DNA of 10,118 bases from Dictyoglomaceae bacterium (GTDB taxonomy: Bacteria > Dictyoglomota > Dictyoglomia > Dictyoglomales > Dictyoglomaceae), in NCBI GenBank assembly GCA_028276205.1, contig JAPYWU010000034.1, positions 1 to 10,118 on the forward strand. Direction: 5' to 3'. The translations under genes and the position numbers were made by a program. The notes beneath the pieces are model-generated. The model was not told the origin of the DNA and did not search any database. It was given only the letters and a program-made list of their open reading frames with translations. Below are positions 1 through 5,739 of the stretch, one piece after another. Position 1 is the first letter of the stretch. Every line of letters starts with the position of its first letter.

Positions 1-69
1 ATTGTTATCTATATTTTTCTCCAAGAATACATCGTAAGAGGGCTTATGTCAGGAGCTGGAATAAGATAA
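1..69 (+). CDS. C-terminal end of a sugar ABC transporter permease (MalG-like), partial
   Basis: An open frame runs from base 1 to a TAA at 67-69 and gives 22 residues. They end in a run reading LQEYIVRGLMSGAGIR, which resembles the conserved C-terminus of MalG-type inner-membrane permeases of CUT1 carbohydrate ABC importers (commonly LQ.YfvRGLtaGAvKG). The preceding residues (IVIYIF) are hydrophobic, as expected for the last membrane helix. The rest of the gene lies left of the window. It ends 48 bases before the GH1 beta-glycosidase on the same strand, a normal pairing in which the importer brings in oligosaccharides that the cytoplasmic glycosidase splits. The assignment rests on a short tail only. 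Confidence 0.7.
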   Translation: MVIYIFLQEYIVRGLMSGAGIR

Positions 70-75
70 AAGATT

Positions 76-84
76 TGATATACT
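76..84 (+). promoter_or_regulatory. Extended -10 promoter for the GH1 gene
   Basis: TGATATACT is an extended -10 (TGn followed by TATACT, five of six matches to TATAAT). It predicts a transcription start near base 91 and a leader of about 27 bases containing the ribosome binding site. No good -35 hexamer is visible 17 bases upstream, which is tolerable for an extended -10. The promoter sits just after the permease stop codon, so the GH1 gene could be expressed both by read-through and from its own start. Confidence 0.45.
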
Positions 85-96
85 AAGATATATCTT
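85..96. promoter_or_regulatory. 12-bp perfect palindrome at the predicted GH1 transcription start
   Basis: AAGATATATCTT is a perfect 12-bp inverted repeat directly downstream of the predicted -10 and covering the predicted transcription start. This is where a dimeric repressor would block transcription, so it could be the operator of a sugar-responsive regulator. In DNA this AT-rich a 12-bp palindrome can arise by chance, and no second copy was seen in the window. Confidence 0.25.
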
Positions 97-104
97 TCTT
101 ATTT

Positions 105-112
105 GGGGAGGT
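105..112 (+). promoter_or_regulatory. Ribosome binding site fixing the GH1 start at 118
   Basis: GGGGAGGT ends five bases before the ATG at 118. An in-frame TTG at 103 overlaps this site and would place the Shine-Dalgarno inside the coding region, so it is not the start. Confidence 0.8.
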
Positions 113-117
113 ATAGA

Positions 118-1392
118 ATGGTAAAATATGAGTTTCCCAAAAATTTTTACTGGGGTACTGCTACTGCATCTCACCAAATAGAAGGGGGAAACATTTATAA
201 CGATTGGTGGGAGTTTGAAAGTCAAGGAAAAGTCAAGGATGGACAGATATCAGGATCCGCTTGTGATAGTTGGAATAGATATGAAGAGGATTTTGACCTA
301 ATACAAAAGTTAAATAATAATGCCTATAGATTCTCCATAGAATGGAGCAGAATAGAGCCTGAAGAAGGAAAATTCAATGAAGAAGCCTTAAATAGATACA
401 AAGATATGATCATCTCTCTAAGAAAAAGAAATATAGAGCCCTTTGTTACGCTTCACCATTTTACCAATCCCCTATGGATAGCTAAAAAAGGAGGTTGGCT
501 AAATCCAAAAACTATTGAATATTATTTAAGATATGTGGAAAAAGTAGTAAAGGAATTTAAAGATCTCGTGAAATATTACATGACCATAAACGAGCCCAAT
601 GCCTATGCCTTTATGGCCTATCTTTATGGAGAATTTCCTCCCCAGGAAAAGAGCTTAAAAAAGATGCTAAAAGTACTAAATAATATGGTAAAAGCTCATG
701 CTAAAGCCTATAAATTGATCCATGATATAAGAAAAGATGCAGAAGTAAGTATTGCCTACAATGTACTCCTTATTGAGCCTTTAAATCCCAAATCTTTTAT
801 AGATAGGAAAATTGCAAATTTTGCTGACAGAATATATAATCAGGTTTTCATAGAAACCATTATTACTAGTAAATTCTCCTCACCCCTCTTAAAAGAAGAT
901 ATCCCATATGCAAAAGATACCTTGGACTATTTAGGAATAAATTATTACACCAGAATTTTAATGGGAATTAAGACCTTTTTTAACCCTTTATTAAGTGCAT
1001 CTACCAATAATGAGAGATCGGATTTTGGATGGGAAATATATCCGGAAGGTTTTTATAAGGTAGTTAAGAGATTTTGGGAGCTTACAAAGAAACCCATTTA
1101 TATTACCGAAAATGGTATCTCCGATGCTAAAGATGACAGAAGACCAAAATATCTAATATCCCATTTAATAGCATTACACAAAGCAATAAAAGAAGGGGTG
1201 GATGTAAGAGGATATTTTCATTGGAGTCTTATGGATAATTTTGAATGGGCAGAAGGATTTAAACAAAGATTTGGCCTTTTTGAGACAAACTTTGATACAA
1301 AAGAAAGAATCTGGAGAGAAAGTGCAAAATTATACTCTGAAATAGCTAAAAATAATGGGATTACAGAGGAGATGGAATCTCTTTATCATTAA
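118..1392 (+). CDS. GH1 family beta-glucosidase / beta-glycosidase
   Basis: A 424-residue cytoplasmic retaining glycoside hydrolase of family 1 with a (beta/alpha)8 barrel, expected to remove beta-linked glucose or related sugars from short oligosaccharides. Both catalytic carboxylates are present: acid/base Glu159 in TINEP and nucleophile Glu331 in ITENG. Substrate-binding residues include Gln20 (SHQIEG), His114 (LHHF), Asn158, Tyr277 (INYYTR), Trp369 and Glu376-Trp377 (DNFEW). Glu376 marks enzymes acting on non-phosphorylated sugars, because 6-phospho-beta-glycosidases usually have Ser there. This fits the ABC permease end just upstream. There is no signal peptide. It is slightly shorter than the common 440-450 residues. 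The ATG at 118 is chosen for its GGGGAGGT site. Its last 32 bases overlap the end of the convergent RluA gene. The exact substrate (cellobiose, laminaribiose, galactoside) cannot be read from sequence. Confidence 0.93.
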   Translation: MVKYEFPKNFYWGTATASHQIEGGNIYNDWWEFESQGKVKDGQISGSACDSWNRYEEDFDLIQKLNNNAYRFSIEWSRIEPEEGKFNEEALNRYKDMIISLRKRNIEPFVTLHHFTNPLWIAKKGGWLNPKTIEYYLRYVEKVVKEFKDLVKYYMTINEPNAYAFMAYLYGEFPPQEKSLKKMLKVLNNMVKAHAKAYKLIHDIRKDAEVSIAYNVLLIEPLNPKSFIDRKIANFADRIYNQVFIETIITSKFSSPLLKEDIPYAKDTLDYLGINYYTRILMGIKTFFNPLLSASTNNERSDFGWEIYPEGFYKVVKRFWELTKKPIYITENGISDAKDDRRPKYLISHLIALHKAIKEGVDVRGYFHWSLMDNFEWAEGFKQRFGLFETNFDTKERIWRESAKLYSEIAKNNGITEEMESLYH

Positions 1393-2071
1393 TATCATAT
1401 CTCCAAAAATCTTTCCAAAAGTCTGGAACCTTAGCTTTAAATTCCATATTCTCCTTCTTTACCGGATGGGGAAGGGTTAATTTATAACAGTGAAGAAATA
1501 TTTTATCTTTAAAGATTTTCCCTCCCCCATATTTTTCATCTCCCAAGATAGGATGACCTATTTTTGAAAGCTGTACTCTTAATTGATGCTTTCTTCCTGT
1601 ATGAGGTACAAGCTTTACTAAGGATATATTTTTATCCTCATCTATCACCTCATAAAATGTTACCGCCTCTTTACCCAAGGAACCTTCTGATACAATCTTT
1701 GCCTTCCTTTCAGGTTCATTCCAATGAATATAATCTTTTAAAATTCCCCTTTTTTCTCTAAATATCCCCTTTACTAAAGCTAAATATATCTTCTCTACCT
1801 TCCTTTCTCTAAAAGCCTCTGAAAGCCTTCCTGCTGATTTGCTATTCCTGGCAAAAACTATTACTCCAGATACAGGCCTGTCTAACCTATGTACTATAGC
1901 TAAAAAAACATTACCAGCCTTTTGATATTTAACTTTGAGATATTCTTTTGCCTCTTGTAAAAGAGTTTTCTTTCCTGTAATATCCCCTTGTACAAGGATA
2001 CCTGCAGGTTTATTTAAAACAAGTAAATGGTTATCTTCAAACAATATATCAAGATTTAAAAAGTCTGCCAC
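1361..2071 (-). CDS. RluA-family RNA pseudouridine synthase (no S4 domain)
   Basis: A 236-residue enzyme converting uridine to pseudouridine in rRNA or tRNA. The RluA/RluC catalytic motif HRLDRPVSG carries nucleophile Asp64. Other family landmarks are LNKPAG (19-24), the motif II Tyr in KIYLALV (Tyr96), PHTGRKHQLRVQL (156-168) and GDEKYGG (177-183). The N-terminal S4 RNA-binding domain of RluC/RluD is absent, as in short single-domain members, so the target base cannot be predicted. The start is a GTG at 2071 preceded by GAGG at seven bases' distance. It lies inside the end of the upstream nitroreductase gene (16-base overlap), so the two are probably co-transcribed and translationally coupled. 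The 3' end overlaps the GH1 gene on the opposite strand by 32 bases. Confidence 0.9.
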   Translation of the reverse strand: MADFLNLDILFEDNHLLVLNKPAGILVQGDITGKKTLLQEAKEYLKVKYQKAGNVFLAIVHRLDRPVSGVIVFARNSKSAGRLSEAFRERKVEKIYLALVKGIFREKRGILKDYIHWNEPERKAKIVSEGSLGKEAVTFYEVIDEDKNISLVKLVPHTGRKHQLRVQLSKIGHPILGDEKYGGGKIFKDKIFLHCYKLTLPHPVKKENMEFKAKVPDFWKDFWRYDINDKEIPSPL

Positions 2072-2556
2072 CTTAAAACCTCAGAGAGTTCCTTTTTCTT
2101 TGGCCTTTGGGGTATCTCTGCAGGATAACCCACTGCAAGCATAACCATAAGTTCTAAATTATCAGGACAATTAACAAGCTTCTTAACATCCTCAGAATGA
2201 GCCTTCTTATATGAATTTATCCAACAAGTACCCAATCCATAAGCTTGTGCAGCAATGATGATATTTTCTGCAGCAGCACATGCATCCTCTAATGCTGTCT
2301 CTGCATCCTTCTCACAAAAAATTAAAATTCCAGCCCCTGCCTCCTTCAAAAATCTACCCCATGGTGTCACATCTGCCAATTTCTCTTTAAGAGCTTTATC
2401 CGTTACTACTAAAAAAATCCATGGCTGTCTGTTATATCCAGAAGGTGCCAATCTACCACAATCTACAAGATCCTCTAAAATTTCCTTGGGCACTTCCTTA
2501 TCTAAATATTTTCTCACACTTACCCTTGATTTAATAACTTTAATAGTCTCAAGCAT
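2056..2556 (-). CDS. Nitroreductase family protein (FMN-dependent NAD(P)H oxidoreductase)
   Basis: A 166-residue flavoprotein of the nitroreductase/FMN reductase superfamily, normally a cytoplasmic homodimer binding FMN at the interface. The N-terminal SRVSVRKY (10-17) is the typical phosphate-binding SxRxF segment. APSGYNRQPW (37-46) matches the conserved APSxxNxQPW that contacts the flavin. The central helix DACAAAENIIIAAQAYGLGTCWI (91-113) and VMLAVGYP (137-144) match the remaining core. The length is near the short end of the family. The physiological electron acceptor is unknown, and many such proteins do not act on nitro compounds in vivo. It starts with ATG preceded by GGGAGGG (2565-2571) at good spacing. 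It is the first gene of a two-gene operon with the RluA-type synthase. No functional link between the two is obvious. Confidence 0.87.
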   Translation of the reverse strand: MLETIKVIKSRVSVRKYLDKEVPKEILEDLVDCGRLAPSGYNRQPWIFLVVTDKALKEKLADVTPWGRFLKEAGAGILIFCEKDAETALEDACAAAENIIIAAQAYGLGTCWINSYKKAHSEDVKKLVNCPDNLELMVMLAVGYPAEIPQRPKKKELSEVLRWQTF

Positions 2557-2564
2557 AATAAAAT

Positions 2565-2571
2565 CCCTCCC
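2565..2571 (-). promoter_or_regulatory. Ribosome binding site of the nitroreductase gene
   Basis: On the minus strand GGGAGGG ends eight bases before the ATG at 2556. This contrasts with the divergent gene at 2615, which has no such site. Confidence 0.75.
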
Positions 2572-2589
2572 AATTTTCTTTTCTTCCTT

Positions 2590-2598
2590 ATTGTATCA
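2590..2598 (-). promoter_or_regulatory. Extended -10 promoter for the nitroreductase-RluA operon
   Basis: Read on the minus strand this is TGATACAAT, an extended -10 with TACAAT (five of six matches). It predicts a start near 2583 and a leader of about 27 bases containing the GGGAGGG ribosome binding site. No clear -35 is visible. It lies back to back, two bases apart, with the extended -10 for the gene on the other strand. Confidence 0.5.
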
Positions 2599-2600
2599 TA

Positions 2601-2609
2601 TGGTAAAAT
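2601..2609 (+). promoter_or_regulatory. Extended -10 for the beta-CASP gene, predicting a leaderless mRNA
   Basis: TGGTAAAAT is an extended -10 (TGn + TAAAAT) ending five bases before the ATG at 2615. A start six or seven bases past the hexamer falls on the start codon itself, so the transcript would have no leader. No Shine-Dalgarno-like sequence is present between 2570 and 2614 on this strand. An upstream in-frame ATG at 2600 is closed by a TAA at 2609-2611 and cannot be the start. Confidence 0.5.
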
Positions 2610-2614
2610 AAAAC

Positions 2615-4177
2615 ATGAGCTTGAAGCTCACTTTCTTTGATGGGGTAAATTGTATAGGGGGAAACAAAATACTCTTAGAAGAGGATGACTATGCTCTTAT
2701 CTTGGATTTTGGTATTAATTTTAATGAAGAAAATAAATACTTTGATGAATTCTTAAGACCAAGAAGTTATTTTGGAATTCATGATCTTTACAATCTAAAT
2801 CTTATACCCCCTTTAGGTGGAATATATAGGGAAGATTTAATAATCCCAGAAAATTTGGAAAATTTTAAAAATCATCCATGGTATCGTGAAATAAATCCTA
2901 TAGCCACCCTTATATCCCATGCCCATTTAGATCATGTAGGATATCTTTCCTATCTTCATGAGGATATACCTATTATTACATCCCTAATATCATCCCTTAT
3001 TATGAAAAGCTTAGAGGATACAAGTAGAATGATATCTGATCTATGCTTAGTAAGGAGGAAAGCCCAGGAAAACGGAGTATTAAAAACAGAAAGAAACAAA
3101 TTTATAAAGAGACCATATATCACCTTTGGTAATGGATCCATATCTAAAATAGAAGAATTTTGGAATAAACTTGAAAGAAAGGATAAAAAAAATATTGATA
3201 TAGTAGATAAACCAATCAACATAATAGATTATGAAACTTACAAGATAGGTCCTTTTGAGATTATCGCCTTTCCTGTAGACCACTCTATACCGGGAGCAGT
3301 AAGCTTTGCCATAAAGACAAAAATAGGCTGGGTTGTATATACAGGAGATCTGAGATTACATGGAAGAAACAAAGATCATTCAGAAAATTTTATTGAAAAA
3401 TTAAAGGAAATGTCTATAAAAGTCCTAATATGTGAGGGTACCCATCCTAAAGTAGATCGCCTATATACTGAAGAAGATGTTAAAGAGAATATCTATAATA
3501 TTGTTAAAAATTTAAAAGGATATATAATTGCTGACTTTGGAGCAAGAAATATTGATCGATTAATAAGTTTTTTGGAAATAGCAAAGAAGGTAGGAAAAAG
3601 GCTTGTATTAACCTTAAAGGATATATATCTCTTAGAAGCTCTATCCTTAGTTGGATATCCTGATCCTAAGGAAGATGAGTACATAACCTTTTACAAAAAA
3701 CCCAAAGGCTCCTATGAAACGTGGGAAGAAAATCTTTTAGATAGATATGATATACAAGGAAAAGGTATCTCTGCAAAAGAAATAAGAAATAGTCCCGATG
3801 ATTTTATCCTTTGTATGTCTTACTACGACTTTCATATTCTACTTGATATATTACCTAATGGTGGCACCTATATATTTTCATCCAGTGAAGCCTTTAATGA
3901 AGAGATGAAAATAGACCAAAAAAAGATAGAAAATTGGTTAAATTACTTCCATATAGAGATAAGGGGAAATTTAGTAGAAAAAAGAGAAGAATCTCCTTTT
4001 CATGCCAGTGGACATATTCATGGAGATGGAATAATAAAACTAATTGATTATGCAAGACCAGAATACCTAATACCTGTCCACACAGAAAGAGAGAAAAATA
4101 TAGACTTTTTTGATCAATTTAAGGATTTTTGTAAAGTAATTTACCCAAAAAAAGGAGAGACTATAATAATCACATGA
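2615..4177 (+). CDS. Beta-CASP metallo-beta-lactamase, RNase J-like nuclease
   Basis: A 520-residue cytoplasmic metallo-hydrolase. The zinc-binding HxHxDH is present as HAHLDHVG (His102, His104, Asp106, His107). The further MBL ligands are His223 (VDHSIPG) and Asp245 (TGDLR). C-terminal beta-CASP signatures are visible: HASGHIHGDG (463-472) and PVHTE (His489), comparable to the SGHA and PxHGE motifs of RNase J and archaeal CPSF-type nucleases. The opening GGVNxIGGNK-like segment (9-18) also matches this group. An RNA-processing or RNA-degrading role is likely. A stretch around residues 130-210, between the HxHxDH motif and the next ligand, is Lys- and Asn-rich and not a conserved part of RNase J as I know it, and the long C-terminal RNase J domain is absent. 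It is therefore probably a divergent subfamily rather than canonical rnj. Start 2615 is fixed by homology, since the first beta strand begins at residue 3, although no ribosome binding site is seen. Confidence 0.85.
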   Translation: MSLKLTFFDGVNCIGGNKILLEEDDYALILDFGINFNEENKYFDEFLRPRSYFGIHDLYNLNLIPPLGGIYREDLIIPENLENFKNHPWYREINPIATLISHAHLDHVGYLSYLHEDIPIITSLISSLIMKSLEDTSRMISDLCLVRRKAQENGVLKTERNKFIKRPYITFGNGSISKIEEFWNKLERKDKKNIDIVDKPINIIDYETYKIGPFEIIAFPVDHSIPGAVSFAIKTKIGWVVYTGDLRLHGRNKDHSENFIEKLKEMSIKVLICEGTHPKVDRLYTEEDVKENIYNIVKNLKGYIIADFGARNIDRLISFLEIAKKVGKRLVLTLKDIYLLEALSLVGYPDPKEDEYITFYKKPKGSYETWEENLLDRYDIQGKGISAKEIRNSPDDFILCMSYYDFHILLDILPNGGTYIFSSSEAFNEEMKIDQKKIENWLNYFHIEIRGNLVEKREESPFHASGHIHGDGIIKLIDYARPEYLIPVHTEREKNIDFFDQFKDFCKVIYPKKGETIIIT

Positions 4178-4208
4178 ATGAAAAGGATAAAGTCAAAATT
4201 ATTCCTAA

Positions 4209-4468
4209 AAATTTTTACAAAAAATTGTTAGATCATATACTAGTAAGTGTAAATCCTATATAAGAACTACCGATGCAGTAGGAAGATATGGAGGAGAAGA
4301 ATTTATTGGGATATATTCTGATGTAGGAGAAAAAAAATAATGGTCACCATATCTATAGGAGGAACCTTAGTAAAAGAAGGTGATTATAAGTAGAAAATTA
4401 TAGAAAAGGCAGATAATTAGATGTATCAGGCGAAAAAAGAAAGCAAAGATAGAGTTATTATTGAATAA
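4209..4468 (+). pseudogene. Decayed GGDEF (diguanylate cyclase) domain fragment
   Basis: Two reading frames together spell the C-terminal half of a GGDEF domain. One frame (4209-4340) gives LQKIV, then YIRTTDAVGRYGGEEFIGIY, which contains the active-site GGEEF (GG[D/E]EF) motif, and stops at 4338-4340. The other frame (from 4340) gives VTISIGGTLVKEGD, KIIEKADN and MYQAKKESKDRV, matching the conserved tail (TxSiGvA, ADxAlYxAKxxGRNxV). The frames join at an eight-A run (4330-4337): one additional A would restore the reading through EKKIMVTISIGG. Two in-frame TAG stops (after DYK and ADN) also interrupt the tail. The N-terminal part of the domain, with the metal- and GTP-binding DxD/FK segment, is not found, so the copy cannot make c-di-GMP. 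It lies between the beta-CASP gene and an HD-GYP gene. The region 4178-4208 before it has no recognisable coding content. Confidence 0.85.
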
Positions 4469-4517
4469 ATAATAATATTTTGGGGGTAAAATCTATTAAG
4501 AAAGAAAGCGAATTTTT
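4469..4517 (+). other. Short spacer, nothing recognised
   Basis: An AT-rich stretch between the end of the GGDEF relic and the promoter of the HD-GYP gene. No ORF, hairpin with T-tract or repeat was seen. Confidence 0.6.
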
Positions 4518-4547
4518 TTGACAAAAAATTTGGGATTGTGTTAAAAT
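4518..4547 (+). promoter_or_regulatory. Strong sigma-70-type promoter for the HD-GYP gene
   Basis: The -35 TTGACA (4518-4523) is a perfect consensus. An 18-base spacer leads to TAAAAT (4542-4547), which is preceded by TGT and so forms an extended -10. The predicted transcription start is about 4553-4555, only three to five bases before the ATG at 4558. A GGAG at 4551-4554 is too close to the ATG and would be partly outside the transcript, so translation probably starts on a near-leaderless mRNA. This is the best promoter in the window by consensus. Confidence 0.75.
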
Positions 4548-4557
4548 TTTGGAGATT

Positions 4558-5739
4558 ATGGAAAGGAAAGTGTCGCTACTTGGATTTTTGCTTGCTTTTT
4601 CTGAAAACTTGGATAATCAGGTACCTGAAAAAAGGAGACATTCCTCGCGGGTAGCTAACCTATCATTCTTTATAGCAGATAAATTAGGACTATCCGATAA
4701 GGAGAAATACGATCTAACAATATCTGCCCTTTTACATGATGCTGGAAATGGTAACAATAACTTTAAAAACTCTTCCAAAGAGATAGATGAGCACGCCTTA
4801 AAAGGAAGCCTTTTTATATCTGATATACCCTTCTTAGAAAACATTTCCAAAATTATAAAATATCACCATATAGCTTGGGATTTTGGAAAAGGAAATGTAT
4901 ATAAGGAAGATCCTGTACCTCTAGAAAGCCAAATCCTATTTCTTGCTGAGTTTATAGATCATACATTAAATAAACAAAGATATATATTAAAGGAAAGAAA
5001 TAAAATTATCAAAAAGGTAAAGGAAGAAGGAGAAAAATTATTTAACAAGGATGTAATGGAGGCCTTTTTATCCCTATCTAACAAGGAATCTTTTTGGTTT
5101 GAGGTAAATTATGATACTCCATCTCCTGAAGATTTCTCTTGTGATTTAAAATTGGATATAGATGGATTATTATTACTTTCGAAGGCTATAGCAAGGATCG
5201 TAGATTATAGAAGTAAGATACAAGTTAGGCATTCAAGAAATGTAACCAATGTTGCCTCTTATTTATCAGAGAAATTAGGCTATGATCCTGAAATAATTAA
5301 GAAAATAAAAATAGCAGGATATCTACATGACATAGGAAAGGTATCATTACCATCTTCCATACTTCTAAAACAGGAAAAATTATCCCAAAAAGATACCGAT
5401 TATATTAAAGTGCATCCCTTTAAAACTTATCTTACTCTTAAGAAGGGTCTTCCATATGAAGACATTACCATATGGGCGTCATATCATCATGAAAAATTAA
5501 ATGGAAAAGGTTATCCCTTTAAAGTATCAGGTGAAAATATTCCAATTCCTGCCCGAATCATCACTATATCCGACATTTACTCAGCCCTTTTAGAGAATAG
5601 ACCTTATAGACCAGGTCTTTCTGAAAATAAAGTTCTAAGTTATATGAAAAGATTGGTTACTGAAAATTATATAGATAAGGATATTTTCTCCATAATATTA
5701 GAAAATAGGGAGGAAATTTCATCTGTTATCAAGCTATAA
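4558..5739 (+). CDS. Tandem HD / HD-GYP domain phosphohydrolase
   Basis: A 393-residue cytoplasmic protein with two HD modules. The C-terminal one (about 220-393) is a full HD-GYP domain: His225 (VRHS), HDIGK (257-261), His286, HHEKLNGKGYP (310-320) and the ISDIYSAL...RPY segment (337-350). Known HD-GYP enzymes hydrolyse c-di-GMP or related cyclic dinucleotides. The N-terminal module (about 25-140) keeps His28, HD (60-61), His79 and HH (103-104), but HDxGK reads HDAGN and the GYP motif is missing. It may be a regulatory or weakly active copy. No membrane helix or signal peptide is seen, and no receiver, PAS or GAF domain is attached. The ATG at 4558 is preferred over the TTG at 4549, which lies upstream of the predicted transcription start. 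A relic GGDEF domain precedes it. It ends six bases inside the convergent methyltransferase gene. Confidence 0.88.
   Translation: MERKVSLLGFLLAFSENLDNQVPEKRRHSSRVANLSFFIADKLGLSDKEKYDLTISALLHDAGNGNNNFKNSSKEIDEHALKGSLFISDIPFLENISKIIKYHHIAWDFGKGNVYKEDPVPLESQILFLAEFIDHTLNKQRYILKERNKIIKKVKEEGEKLFNKDVMEAFLSLSNKESFWFEVNYDTPSPEDFSCDLKLDIDGLLLLSKAIARIVDYRSKIQVRHSRNVTNVASYLSEKLGYDPEIIKKIKIAGYLHDIGKVSLPSSILLKQEKLSQKDTDYIKVHPFKTYLTLKKGLPYEDITIWASYHHEKLNGKGYPFKVSGENIPIPARIITISDIYSALLENRPYRPGLSENKVLSYMKRLVTENYIDKDIFSIILENREEISSVIKL

Noticed and set aside
1412..1435. TTCCA...TGGAA hairpin after the GH1 stop codon
   Set aside because: The stem is five bases, no T-run follows, and it lies within the RluA coding region.
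2255..2611. 118-residue plus-strand open frame
   Set aside because: It lies opposite the nitroreductase gene, its composition is that of a reverse-complemented coding region, and it has no family features.
4174..4263. Small 29-codon ORF starting MNEKDKV and overlapping the beta-CASP stop
   Set aside because: It has no family match by eye, lies over the start of the GGDEF relic in a different frame and ends abruptly. It may include frameshifted relic sequence but cannot be supported as a gene.
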